From AEGEAN-183 sp964614345 (lineage in GTDB: Bacteria; Pseudomonadota; Gammaproteobacteria; Magnimaribacterales; Magnimaribacteraceae): 64,000 nucleotides of DNA. The position numbers and the translations under genes were made by a program. Under the pieces are notes generated by a model, which had not been told where the DNA came from, did no database searches, and worked only from the letters and a program-made list of their open reading frames with translations. This document shows, one piece after another, positions 8,140-16,808 of this stretch. The stretch spans positions 1 through 64,000 of the forward strand of contig CAZTLP010000004.1 in NCBI GenBank assembly GCA_964614345.1, read 5' to 3'. Positions within the stretch are counted from its first letter, which is position 1; every line of letters starts with the position of its first letter.

Positions 8140-9171
8140 CTAATCAGGATCTGAAATTTTAAGTAATTGTTTGCCGAAATTTTGCCCTGTAAAAAGCCTT
8201 ACCAAAGTATCAGGTGCGTTCTCTATGCCTTCTTGGATATCCTCCAGATAATTAATCTTTCCTTCTTTAACCCAATTACTAAGATTGCTTATGGCTTCAG
8301 GAAATCTATCAAGATAATCAAGAACAATAAATCCCTCCATTTTTGCCCTCATTATTACTAGAGACATGTAATTGGAAGGTCCTGGTGCAGGACTCTCATT
8401 GTTGTAGGTTGATATAGCTCCACAAAGTATTATTCTTGCATTCATGTTGATTAAAGTTAAAGCAGTGTCAAGAAATTCACCTCCAACATTATCAAACACC
8501 ACATCTATTCCATCTGGGCAAAGTTCTCTTAAGGTTTCAGCTAAATTAGCACTTTTATAGTCTATTGCTGCATCAAAATTTGCTTCTTCTGTAAGCCAAT
8601 TACATTTTTTAGTTCCTCCTGCAATTCCTATTACTCGACAACCTTTAATTTTGGCTATTTGTCCTGCGACAGAACCTGTAGCTCCTGCAGCACCAGAGAT
8701 GACAACAGTTTCTCCTTCCTTGGGCTCTCCTACATCAAGTAAGCCAAAATAAGCAGTTAAACCTGTTACTCCATAAACACTCAAGGAAGCGGTGGGAGGG
8801 ATATTATCTGGAATTTTAGAGGCATTCATAAAACCCGCTTTACCGTCAGAAATCGCGAATTCTTGCCATCCAAAACTACCTTGCACTATGTCACCTTCAG
8901 TGAAATCAGGAATGTTAGATTCAATTACCTGCGAAATAGTACTTGAACGCATAACTTCTCCTATTTGAACAGGAGGCATATAACTTTTCATATCATTAAG
9001 CCAACCTCTTTGGGTTGGATCAAAGCCAAAATAGAGATTTTTTAGCAACATTTGGTCTTCTTTTAGTTCTTCTAATTCAGATTCTCTAAACTCAAAATTA
9101 TCCTTACTCACCATGCCTTGAGGTCTAGATGACAAAACCCATTGTCTATTTTTTAAATTTTTTCTTGTCAT
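8140..9171 (-). CDS. NADP-dependent medium-chain reductase (CurA / leukotriene-B4-dehydrogenase-like)
   Basis: A zinc-free MDR-superfamily enzyme of 343 residues. KNRQWVLSSRPQGMVSKDNF is the usual start of the bacterial YncB/CurA-like NADP-dependent oxidoreductases. GFDPTQRGWLND and the nucleotide-binding SGAAGATGSVAGQIAK follow in the expected order, with FDNVGGEFLD after them. The family reduces the C=C bond of alpha,beta-unsaturated ketones and aldehydes. It is 6 bases downstream of the carotenoid oxygenase gene on the same strand. An enal or enone made by oxidative cleavage would be a natural substrate, but this pairing is inference. Confidence 0.88.
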   Translation of the reverse strand: MTRKNLKNRQWVLSSRPQGMVSKDNFEFRESELEELKEDQMLLKNLYFGFDPTQRGWLNDMKSYMPPVQIGEVMRSSTISQVIESNIPDFTEGDIVQGSFGWQEFAISDGKAGFMNASKIPDNIPPTASLSVYGVTGLTAYFGLLDVGEPKEGETVVISGAAGATGSVAGQIAKIKGCRVIGIAGGTKKCNWLTEEANFDAAIDYKSANLAETLRELCPDGIDVVFDNVGGEFLDTALTLINMNARIILCGAISTYNNESPAPGPSNYMSLVIMRAKMEGFIVLDYLDRFPEAISNLSNWVKEGKINYLEDIQEGIENAPDTLVRLFTGQNFGKQLLKISDPD

Positions 9172-9177
9172 AATTAA

Positions 9178-10581
9178 TTATTCTCCCTGTCGCCAGTTTC
9201 CATGAAAACCATAAGGTATTCTGTGAGGTAATTTAGCAGTGGCTATGGGTCCTGATGATACATCCATAGCATTGAATATTAATAAATCGGATCTATTTTC
9301 AATTCCTCTATAAGCCAAGGCTATTAAGTACCCATCACCTTCTTCAGCTTCATTTGATGAAGGAATAAAAACAGGTTCTCCAACAGCGTCTTCTTTATTT
9401 AGAGAATAGAATTCTTTTTTGTTTGTTTGATGATCATGATGAGCTATAGAGTTGAAGCCTATTCCGGGAGGATGATCACCTATGCTTGCCGCATAAAATC
9501 CATGCCTATAATTAAGCATGCTAAACCTCTCATCCAATCTAGGAAATTCACCTATATCTTCATCTAGGCAGTTTTTATTTATCTTTCCTGAGTTTGAAGA
9601 TAAATCTATTTCCCACCTATTAAGTCTGGCCTCAGCTTTCCTTGGATCCGGTGTAGATCCGTCAGCATGAGGAAATAATGGAGCTTCTTCAAATTGCATC
9701 ATATCGGCAATGATCTTATCTCCATCTGTATAAGCATTCATTGGATGGAATACATAACAAGGATCATCTTCAATCCATTTAATATCTTCAACGGATCCAT
9801 TTCTTGGCATAACACCAATATAGCTAGGCATCTGTCCATTCCAAGCAATAGGGGCATTACCCTTTATAGCCTCTTCAAAATCAATAATTAAGGGGAAGAT
9901 AGGAAAGATTACATGTTCAGAGGTTACAATAAAATCATGAACCATACTCGAGTAAGGAGCGTTAAACTCAGAATAGTTAGTTAATTTTCCAGCTGCATCT
10001 ACAACAAAATAAGTCGTCTTTTTATCACCAAAGCCATAACTAAAAGCAACCATCTCTCCAGTTAAAGGATCAATCTTAGGATGTGCTGTCATAGGTGAAA
10101 GCAGTTTGCCTTCGTAGTTATATGTTCCAATCGATTCCAGAGTTATTGGATCAATTTCAAATGGAGGATGTCCTTCTTCAAGAGCCAAAAGTTTATCTCC
10201 ATGAAAGACAATATTAGTATTTGCGGTTCCATCTTCTCCCTCTGGGTTCCATTCAGGATCTGGGTCCATAGGGTTTAGCAAGTTCACTAAAGATCTTCCT
10301 GCTTTTCTCTCTTGTTTCCATTTAGAAGTTTGAACCCATCTATTTTTGTAAGAAACTTTTCCATTCTCAAAATGAAAGGCATGAATCATTCCGTCCCCCC
10401 CAAACCAATGATAATGACCTCCTCTTGGAGGGAATTGGGGATCAGGACCATTCCTATAGTAGCTTCCAAATAAATCTTGAGGTATTTCTCCCTCTACTAC
10501 GAGATCATTCAGATCACATTCCATCCTCAAAGGTGCATAGTTTCCTTCTAAATTAGGATGGCTTGGGTAGGTAGTCGTCAT
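9178..10581 (-). CDS. Carotenoid cleavage oxygenase (RPE65 family)
   Basis: A non-heme iron dioxygenase of the seven-bladed propeller CCO family, 467 residues. The start LEGNYAPL...VVEGEIPQDLFGSYYRNGPDP is canonical. Candidates for the four iron-binding histidines lie in TAHPKIDP, MVHDFIV, VFHPMNAY and the C-terminal HGNW motif, all in the expected order. Members cleave carotenoids, apocarotenoids or stilbene-like lignin dimers at a double bond using O2. It is not the membrane Blh-type retinal-forming enzyme. It probably shares a transcript with the adjacent MDR reductase. The substrate is undetermined. Confidence 0.92.
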   Translation of the reverse strand: MTTTYPSHPNLEGNYAPLRMECDLNDLVVEGEIPQDLFGSYYRNGPDPQFPPRGGHYHWFGGDGMIHAFHFENGKVSYKNRWVQTSKWKQERKAGRSLVNLLNPMDPDPEWNPEGEDGTANTNIVFHGDKLLALEEGHPPFEIDPITLESIGTYNYEGKLLSPMTAHPKIDPLTGEMVAFSYGFGDKKTTYFVVDAAGKLTNYSEFNAPYSSMVHDFIVTSEHVIFPIFPLIIDFEEAIKGNAPIAWNGQMPSYIGVMPRNGSVEDIKWIEDDPCYVFHPMNAYTDGDKIIADMMQFEEAPLFPHADGSTPDPRKAEARLNRWEIDLSSNSGKINKNCLDEDIGEFPRLDERFSMLNYRHGFYAASIGDHPPGIGFNSIAHHDHQTNKKEFYSLNKEDAVGEPVFIPSSNEAEEGDGYLIALAYRGIENRSDLLIFNAMDVSSGPIATAKLPHRIPYGFHGNWRQGE

Positions 10582-10623
10582 ATTTTTCTTCCTTAAATTT
10601 TTATTAAGTTTAACAAGAGACAG

Positions 10624-11223
10624 TTACTTTTTGTTAAGTAAATATCTGACAAATAAGAGAAAGGCAACAGCTAGAGCTATAAACCCGGCGGCTAAAGTTA
10701 GGTTATCTGATCCTTCTAAAGCAGTCTTTGCTGCAAAATAACCTGGCAGTGTGTAGACGGGTGCCCAAATCAGACCAGAAATCAGATCTACAAAAATAAA
10801 AGTTCTCAAATCCATGGACAATGAGCCAACTGTAATTGGAATTAAGGGCCTAATAGGCCCAACAAACCTGCCTAAGAAGACACCCGGTATCCCATAACTT
10901 TTAGAAAATTTACGACCTTGTTCTAGCCAAGAAGGGTTGTTATTAAATGGCCAGATACTATCTATTTTATTACTTAAATATTTTCCTATAAGAAAACTAA
11001 AAATATCTGCTAGACAACTAGATAGATACACCAGAGATACTACTTGAAAAATTGAAAGATCAGTTGAGGCAGCCAATCCTGATATAGCTGCTAACAAAAC
11101 TACCCCAGGAATAATTATTCCAATTAAAGCGAATGATTCTATAAATGCAGCTGAACACAAACCTAGAATTATCCACTCAGGGTTTTGTTGCAACCAGACG
11201 GTTACTGCTCCAATATCAAACAT
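10624..11223 (-). CDS. DedA-family membrane protein
   Basis: A 199-residue inner-membrane protein of the DedA/VTT family, thought to include undecaprenyl-phosphate or phospholipid flippases that depend on the proton-motive force. The ESFALIGIIIPG re-entrant segment near the N-terminus and the conserved FLGRFVGPIRPLIPITVG motif (around residue 117) with its two functionally important arginines are clear. A GLIWAPVYTLPGYFAA segment and a hydrophobic C-terminal helix follow. It is separated from the carotenoid oxygenase by about 40 bases on the same strand and is divergent from the nadD operon. Confidence 0.92.
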   Translation of the reverse strand: MFDIGAVTVWLQQNPEWIILGLCSAAFIESFALIGIIIPGVVLLAAISGLAASTDLSIFQVVSLVYLSSCLADIFSFLIGKYLSNKIDSIWPFNNNPSWLEQGRKFSKSYGIPGVFLGRFVGPIRPLIPITVGSLSMDLRTFIFVDLISGLIWAPVYTLPGYFAAKTALEGSDNLTLAAGFIALAVAFLLFVRYLLNKK

Positions 11224-11269
11224 CCTATAATCCGTTTTTTGAATTCACTTTCCTATAGAATATTTGATT

Positions 11270-11401
11270 ATGAAAGATAGTAAAGATAATAGTTCCTATA
11301 TGGAATTGTCAGGCAGTGAAGCTAAATCAGCTTCAGAAGTTCTTTCTACTTTTAAATATTTAGTTGAGGGTAATTCTGAACTACGGGGGTATTTAATTTA
11401 A
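11270..11401 (+). CDS. Possible 43-residue leader protein before nadD
   Basis: A short reading frame starts with ATG at 11270 (MKDSKDNSSYMELSG) and stops at 11401, three bases before the nadD start. Its composition is hydrophilic and rich in Ser, Glu and Lys, with a predicted helical second half. A TATAGA box at 11254-11259 would start transcription a few bases before the ATG. There is no clear Shine-Dalgarno. I do not recognise a family. The close spacing to nadD supports it being translated; otherwise this is simply a 5' leader of nadD. Confidence 0.4.
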   Translation: MKDSKDNSSYMELSGSEAKSASEVLSTFKYLVEGNSELRGYLI

Positions 11402-11404
11402 TCA

Positions 11405-12049
11405 ATGCCAAGAATAATCGGTGTCTTTGGTGGTACTTTTGACCCTGTTCATAATGGTCATGTACTAACTATCTCAGAATTGTTAGAGAAATTACCCTTT
11501 GAAAAGATTTTGGTTATTCCTAATTTCAAGCCACCGCATAGAGAGAGCTCTCAGGTCTCCTACAAACATAGATATGAAATGACCTCCTTAGCATTTAAAG
11601 ATATACCAAAAACTACTGTGGATTGCAGAGAGTATCTTAGAGAGGGTCCATCTTATGCCATAGAAACAGTTAAGGAAGTAATGACTAAGGAAGAAGAAGC
11701 CAGGGTAGTTATGATAGTGGGTTCAGATTCTTTTGTTGACATACATTCCTGGCACAAATGGAAAGAGCTGATTGATCTGGTAGATTTTGTGATCATGAAA
11801 AGACCGGGTTCACCACTTTCAAAAAATAACAAAGCAAAAGATCTAGTTAATATTGAAGGGTTTAAAAAAGATTTATTTGAAGACAGGCAATTAAATATTT
11901 TTGAAATTGAAGTTGCTCCCTTTAAAATTTCTTCTTCATCAATTAGAGAGAAGATTGCTAAAGGTAAGAAAATCGATCATCTTGTTAATAAGCATGTTGA
12001 AGAATATATAAAAGAACATGGTTTATATGGCTCAGAAAGTTTTACCTAG
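11405..12049 (+). CDS. nadD: Nicotinate-nucleotide adenylyltransferase
   Basis: Adenylates nicotinate mononucleotide to deamido-NAD in NAD synthesis. The 214-residue cytosolic enzyme has the nucleotidyltransferase start GVFGGTFDPVHNGH with the HxGH-type motif, a KPPHR segment that binds substrate, VGSDSF, and the C-terminal ISSSSIREKI signature of the family. It opens a tightly packed run nadD-rsfS-rlmH-mrdA-mrdB-mltB-dacA-dat in which most genes overlap or lie within 10 bases. That order is a strong gammaproteobacterial marker. Confidence 0.96.
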   Translation: MPRIIGVFGGTFDPVHNGHVLTISELLEKLPFEKILVIPNFKPPHRESSQVSYKHRYEMTSLAFKDIPKTTVDCREYLREGPSYAIETVKEVMTKEEEARVVMIVGSDSFVDIHSWHKWKELIDLVDFVIMKRPGSPLSKNNKAKDLVNIEGFKKDLFEDRQLNIFEIEVAPFKISSSSIREKIAKGKKIDHLVNKHVEEYIKEHGLYGSESFT

Positions 12050-12371
12050 CAAATTAAGAGACCTTGTATCAGCTAGCCTTGATGAACTAAAGGCTGTTGA
12101 TCCTGTCACAATTAATGTAAAAAAATTAAGCAGCTTTACAGACTATATGATCATAGCCACTGGTACTTCTAATAGACATATACAGTCCATTGGAGAAAAG
12201 GTTCTTGAAGACCTTAAGGTCAAGGATATTAAGCCTATCGGACTGGAAGGAGAGGGAAGTGAGGAGTGGGTACTTATAGATATCGGAGATGTTGTTTTGC
12301 ATCTAATGTCTGCTAAAGCAAGAACTTTTTATGATCTGGAAAGTCTTTGGGATCCTGATTTGGGCAGATGA
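12027..12371 (+). CDS. rsfS: Ribosomal silencing factor RsfS
   Basis: A 114-residue protein of the RsfS/Iojap family. It binds uL14 on the 50S subunit and blocks subunit joining under starvation. VDPVTINVKKLSSFTDYMII and ATGTSNRHIQSI are typical, as is the conserved GEGSEEWVLIDIGDVVLHL block; LWDPDL closes the domain. The ATG at 12027 (MAQKVLP) is preferred; another ATG three codons upstream is possible. Either start overlaps the nadD end, suggesting translational coupling. It occupies the usual position between nadD and rlmH. Confidence 0.95.
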   Translation: MAQKVLPSKLRDLVSASLDELKAVDPVTINVKKLSSFTDYMIIATGTSNRHIQSIGEKVLEDLKVKDIKPIGLEGEGSEEWVLIDIGDVVLHLMSAKARTFYDLESLWDPDLGR

Positions 12372-12835
12372 AATTTCATATAATTGCTATAGAAGGGAAA
12401 AGGCCTTTGTGGGCAAAAACTGCTTTTGAGGATTATCAACAAAGATTCGATCAATCAATACAGATTAAATGGTCTGGTATTAAACCAGATCGTAATACCA
12501 GATCCCTAGGCAAGAAGAAAAGAATTTTTACGGAAGGTAAAAAACTTCTTAAATCTGTTAACAAAGACACCACTATCATTGCGCTAAATAAAGAAGGTGT
12601 GAGTTGGACTACTTTAAAATTAAAAGAAAAATTTAATCAATGGTTAACTTCATCTAAAGATGTTTCTTTTTTAATTGGGGGTCCCGAAGGTTTAAGTGAA
12701 GAGTGCCTTAACTCATCCAATGAGATCTGGTCACTATCACCTCTTACATTTCCTCATTCATTAGTTCCTATTATTCTCATTGAACAACTTTATAGAGTTT
12801 GGTCAATTGAAAAGAATCACCCTTATCACAAATAG
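12368..12835 (+). CDS. rlmH: 23S rRNA pseudouridine-1915 N3-methyltransferase
   Basis: Methylates pseudouridine 1915 in helix 69 of 23S rRNA using S-adenosylmethionine. The 155-residue SPOUT enzyme shows the trefoil-knot cofactor site FLIGGPEGL and the C-terminal active-site segment LTFPHSLVPIILIEQLYR, ending in NHPYHK as in the E. coli protein. Length matches the family (about 155). Its ATG overlaps the rsfS stop by 4 bases and mrdA begins 3 bases after its stop. All expected residues are present. Confidence 0.97.
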   Translation: MKFHIIAIEGKRPLWAKTAFEDYQQRFDQSIQIKWSGIKPDRNTRSLGKKKRIFTEGKKLLKSVNKDTTIIALNKEGVSWTTLKLKEKFNQWLTSSKDVSFLIGGPEGLSEECLNSSNEIWSLSPLTFPHSLVPIILIEQLYRVWSIEKNHPYHK

Positions 12836-12838
12836 AAA

Positions 12839-14683
12839 ATGTCGGAATTTTTGAATTTAGATAGAGAGAAAGAATCTCAAACTAAGCTTACAAACAGGTC
12901 AAAATTTTTGTTTTTACTAATAGGACTATTTGGGATTGTTACTCTTTTTCAGATATTTAAATTAACTGTTCTAGATTCAAGCCTATATACAACAATCTCA
13001 GATGAAAACAGAATCGTTAATGTACCTATATATACCTCTAGAGGATTGATAAGACTTTCTAATGGCGAGATAGTCACTGAGAATATAGTTTCTCAAGCCT
13101 TAACAATATCGCCCTCCAAGATCAAGGATATTGACCAAACATTAAAAGAATTAAAGAAAAGTCTCATTATCAATGAAAAACAACTGTTAGCCTATAAAGA
13201 GAAATCCTTTAGTAAACAATCTCAGTATGAAAGGCTAGTTCTTGCTCAGAACTTGTCTCAGGAACAAATAGCAAGGTTCTCTGTAGAAAGTGAAAGATGG
13301 CCAGATTTATCTATTGAGGCGAGACTTATGCGTTTTAATCTATTTGGACCTACCTTTTCGCATGTACTTGGTTACGTGGGACAGATAAGTCGCGAAGAAA
13401 TAGAAGATAGCATGAGTTTTTCTTACCCTCTTTCTTTTCAAATAGGGAAATCTGGAGTTGAAAAGTCTTATGAAGAGCAAATGAGAGGAGGAGTAGGCTA
13501 TAAGACTATTGAAGTAGATGTTCATGGAAATGAAGTAAGAGAATTAACAAGAGTTATACCAAAAAAGGGAAGCGATATTTATCTTACTTTGGATAAAGAT
13601 CTACAGGAGCTTGCAAGAAGTGAGTTAGGGGGCAGGAAAGGAGCTGTGGTAGCCCTAGACCCGAATAATGGATTTATAAAAGCCCTTGTTAGTGGTCCAG
13701 ACTTTAATCCTAATATTTTAAATAAAACTGAGGCAGGTGATTTAGATATCATTCTTAATGATCTAGAAAGTCCTCTTTTTAATAGAGCTATTTCAGGGAG
13801 TTATCCTCCTGCCTCAACCATTAAACCCTTCATAGGTCTTCTTGGTTTAAAAGAAGGTGAGATAGATTGGAATACCACAATCCAAGATGAAGGTTTCTTT
13901 CAATTAAATGAAGAAGGAAGAAAGTATAGGGGTTGGAAGGAAGAGGGGCACGGTCAAGTAAATTTAACAAAATCTATAATTGAATCTTCTGATGTTTTCT
14001 TTTATCAACTTGCTGCCCAGTTAACAGTAGATCGTATAGCTACCTTTTTAGAAAAATTTGGTTTCGGTCTTAAAACTGGAGTGGATTTGTATGCGGAAGC
14101 AGAAGGGGTATTACCTGATAGAAAATGGAAATTAGGAGCTATAGGAGAATCTTGGTTTGTAGGAGACACAGTAAATATGGGCATAGGGCAGGGTTACATT
14201 TCTAGCACACCTTTGCAACTTGCCTTAGCTGTCTCTTCAATTGCAACAAGAGGAAAGATTTATAAACCCAAGGTAGTAGTTAAAGTAGATGAAACCATAA
14301 AAGAAAAGGAGATTTTTCTAGAAATTGATTCAATTAAAGAATCTGATTGGGAAAAATTAGAAAGCTCAATGGTTTCAGTGATTTCCGACTGGAGAGGAAC
14401 GGCATTCAATTTAAATGAAATAGCCAAGAATAAAATTGCCGGCAAAACAGGAACAGCTCAAATTAAAAGTCTTACTGATGAGGAGCTCACAGTAAAAGAA
14501 GAGTATGAAGACATAAGACAAGAAGTGAGTAATAGAGACCACGCTTTATTTGTGGGATATGGTCCTGTCCCCGAACCTAAACTAACTGTAGTTGTGATAG
14601 TAGAAAATGGAGAATCTGGGAGCGCTATTGCTGCTCCTATAGCTCAAAAATTAATTGATAAGTACTTATCAAAGAATAATTAA
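12839..14683 (+). CDS. mrdA: Penicillin-binding protein 2 (elongasome transpeptidase)
   Basis: Class B PBP that cross-links peptidoglycan during cell elongation with RodA. The 614-residue protein has a short cytoplasmic N-terminus, one membrane helix (FLFLLIGLFGIVTLFQIF, about residues 23-40), a pedestal domain, then the transpeptidase domain. The active serine is in PPASTIKPF (Ser about 326), the second motif is SSDVFF, and the third is GKTGTAQ (Lys about 536). Length is close to E. coli PBP2 (633). It is directly followed by mrdB with no gap, so the two should be made in step. Confidence 0.96.
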   Translation: MSEFLNLDREKESQTKLTNRSKFLFLLIGLFGIVTLFQIFKLTVLDSSLYTTISDENRIVNVPIYTSRGLIRLSNGEIVTENIVSQALTISPSKIKDIDQTLKELKKSLIINEKQLLAYKEKSFSKQSQYERLVLAQNLSQEQIARFSVESERWPDLSIEARLMRFNLFGPTFSHVLGYVGQISREEIEDSMSFSYPLSFQIGKSGVEKSYEEQMRGGVGYKTIEVDVHGNEVRELTRVIPKKGSDIYLTLDKDLQELARSELGGRKGAVVALDPNNGFIKALVSGPDFNPNILNKTEAGDLDIILNDLESPLFNRAISGSYPPASTIKPFIGLLGLKEGEIDWNTTIQDEGFFQLNEEGRKYRGWKEEGHGQVNLTKSIIESSDVFFYQLAAQLTVDRIATFLEKFGFGLKTGVDLYAEAEGVLPDRKWKLGAIGESWFVGDTVNMGIGQGYISSTPLQLALAVSSIATRGKIYKPKVVVKVDETIKEKEIFLEIDSIKESDWEKLESSMVSVISDWRGTAFNLNEIAKNKIAGKTGTAQIKSLTDEELTVKEEYEDIRQEVSNRDHALFVGYGPVPEPKLTVVVIVENGESGSAIAAPIAQKLIDKYLSKNN

Positions 14684-15811
14684 ATGTCCAGTAAAGCGCC
14701 TCTTGATTATCAGTTAAATACTTCCTTTGGAAGAAAGAAGTTTACTTTATCAAACTTATTAATAGACCCAATTTTAGTTTTCTCATTATTAACCATTCTA
14801 ATTTTTGGTCTTTTTGTTCTGTTTAGTGCCAGTGGTCAAACAACAGTTATGGTTATGAAACAATCCATTTATATAGCTATAGGCCTATTACTGATGTTTT
14901 TTATTTCTAGATTAGATCAGAGTGTTTATAAGAGTTTTCTAATGCACCTCTTTTGGTTGGGATTAATACTTTTAATTTGGGTTTTATTATTTCCAGCGGA
15001 AGGATATAAAACAGACCGTTGGATAGATTTGGGTTTTATAGGTTTTCAACCCTCTGAGGTTATTAGGCTTCTATTGCCGTTAGCAGCTGCTTCTTATTTA
15101 ACTAGAAACCAGAGAAGTCTTACAACTAAAGATTGGTTTGTTGTGCTAGTGGCAATTTTTAGCTGCAGCTATCTTGTTTTTAAACAACCAGACCTAGGTA
15201 CTGCACTAATAGTACTAGCATCAGGGTGTATTCCAGTTTTTTTAGCAGGATTTCCTTTGTTAATCGTAATCATATTTATAATGGTAGTGATAATATCTTC
15301 ACCATTCCTTTGGGCTAGCCTAACTCCTTATATGCAGCAGAGGGTTGTTACCTTATTTAATCCAGAGTCTGATTTGCTTGGTGCTGGATGGAATATCTCT
15401 CAATCTAAAACAGCTATAGGTTCAGGTGGTTTTTGGGGAAAGGGCTATTTAAACGGAACGCAAAGTCAGTTAGATTTTATTCCCGAAAGTCATTCAGATT
15501 TTATTTTTTCTGTTATAGGAGAAGAGTTTGGGTTCTTAGGGATTTTCTTACTCTTGATGTTATATGGCGTAATTCTTTATAGGGTGTTTAAGATTGCTCT
15601 AAATTCTTCTACAGAGTTTTCCAGGTTAGCAGCTACCTCTATTGGGTTTATCTTTTTAATTTTCCTATGGATCAATGTATCAATGACTGTTGGTACGCTC
15701 CCAGTTGTAGGTGTACCTCTACCGCTTGTTAGTCAGGGGGGGACTTCGATCCTTATTCATTTGGTTGCTTTTGGGTTTGTTTTATCGATGAAAAGAAGAC
15801 AAACTTGGTAA
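14684..15811 (+). CDS. mrdB: RodA peptidoglycan glycosyltransferase (SEDS family)
   Basis: Polymerises lipid II into glycan strands in the elongasome. The 375-residue polytopic membrane protein shows about ten hydrophobic helices and the SEDS hallmarks: LFSASGQTT near the first helix, GFQPSEVIRL, QPDLGTAL, and the late GTLPVVGVPLPLVSQGG signature. The FIPESHSDFIFSVIGEEFG loop contains residues conserved in RodA. Its start codon follows the mrdA stop immediately. Length fits E. coli RodA (370). Confidence 0.96.
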   Translation: MSSKAPLDYQLNTSFGRKKFTLSNLLIDPILVFSLLTILIFGLFVLFSASGQTTVMVMKQSIYIAIGLLLMFFISRLDQSVYKSFLMHLFWLGLILLIWVLLFPAEGYKTDRWIDLGFIGFQPSEVIRLLLPLAAASYLTRNQRSLTTKDWFVVLVAIFSCSYLVFKQPDLGTALIVLASGCIPVFLAGFPLLIVIIFIMVVIISSPFLWASLTPYMQQRVVTLFNPESDLLGAGWNISQSKTAIGSGGFWGKGYLNGTQSQLDFIPESHSDFIFSVIGEEFGFLGIFLLLMLYGVILYRVFKIALNSSTEFSRLAATSIGFIFLIFLWINVSMTVGTLPVVGVPLPLVSQGGTSILIHLVAFGFVLSMKRRQTW

Positions 15812-15815
15812 AAAT

Positions 15816-16799
15816 ATGAAGCATTTTTTATTATTTCTTTTAATTGTTAGCACAATTTTTTCTTTTGAGATAAAAGCGGATGAGTTTATTCCTTATCAAA
15901 ATAGAGCTGAAGTAATTGATTTTATTGAAATGATGCATAACAAGCATGGGTCTGATAAACAAGAACTGAAAGAATTATTTTCTAGTGTCAATTTTCAAGA
16001 ACGTGTTGTCCGAATAATGAATAGACAACCGGAAGGCACAATGACTTGGTCAAGTTATAAGAACATGATGGTTACCGATGACAGAATAGATGCTGGGAAA
16101 CAATTTATTAGTTTGTATAAAGAAGATTTAAAACGTGCTGAAGATATCTATGGAGTTCCAGCATCAATAATAGCTTCTATTATTGGAATAGAAACAAGGT
16201 ACGGAAAAGTTACTGGGAATATTAGGGTTTTAGATTCACTAAGTACTTTGTCTTTTGATTACCCAAGAAGAGCTAAATTTTTTAAAGTCCAACTAGAAGA
16301 ATTCCTTTTACTAGCTGAAGAAGAAAACTGGAACCCTACTAACATAAAAGGATCTATAGCAGGAGCTATGGGATTTGGCCAATTTATGCCTGATAGTTAT
16401 AGAAACTATTCTGTAGATTTTGATTTTGATGGAAAAAGAGATATTTTAAATAATCCTGTAGATGCAATAGGAAGTGTAGCCAACTTTTTAAATAAAAAAG
16501 GTAAATGGGAACCAAATACAAAAATTGTATTAAAAGCAACTCTCAATGGGGAAAGGCCTAAGCTTAAATCAACTTTTAAACCATATATTAAGGTTTCTGA
16601 TTTAAAGTCTTTAGGTATTTCACCAGTAGCAAAGTTGCAAAATCAATTACGGGTTATTCCTATAGAGTTAGAGATAGAGAAGGGTTATGAATATTGGTTG
16701 GGTTTAAAAAATTATCAAGCTATATCAAGATATAATAGGAGTAAGCTATACATTATGGCAGTTTATGAGTTTAGTGAATCTTTAGCTGAATTCTTTTAA
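15816..16799 (+). CDS. mltB: Lytic murein transglycosylase B
   Basis: Cleaves the glycan backbone of peptidoglycan to 1,6-anhydro-MurNAc products. The 327-residue protein begins with a cleavable-looking signal peptide (MKHFLLFLLIVSTIFSFEIKA) with no lipobox cysteine, so it may be soluble in the periplasm, unlike lipoprotein MltB of E. coli. The catalytic glutamate is in IIGIETRYGKVTGN. GAMGFGQFMPDSY and DFDFDGKRDI, the EF-hand-like calcium loop, follow in order. It sits between rodA and dacA in the wall operon. Confidence 0.93.
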   Translation: MKHFLLFLLIVSTIFSFEIKADEFIPYQNRAEVIDFIEMMHNKHGSDKQELKELFSSVNFQERVVRIMNRQPEGTMTWSSYKNMMVTDDRIDAGKQFISLYKEDLKRAEDIYGVPASIIASIIGIETRYGKVTGNIRVLDSLSTLSFDYPRRAKFFKVQLEEFLLLAEEENWNPTNIKGSIAGAMGFGQFMPDSYRNYSVDFDFDGKRDILNNPVDAIGSVANFLNKKGKWEPNTKIVLKATLNGERPKLKSTFKPYIKVSDLKSLGISPVAKLQNQLRVIPIELEIEKGYEYWLGLKNYQAISRYNRSKLYIMAVYEFSESLAEFF

Positions 16800-16808
16800 T
16801 AAAGAGAA

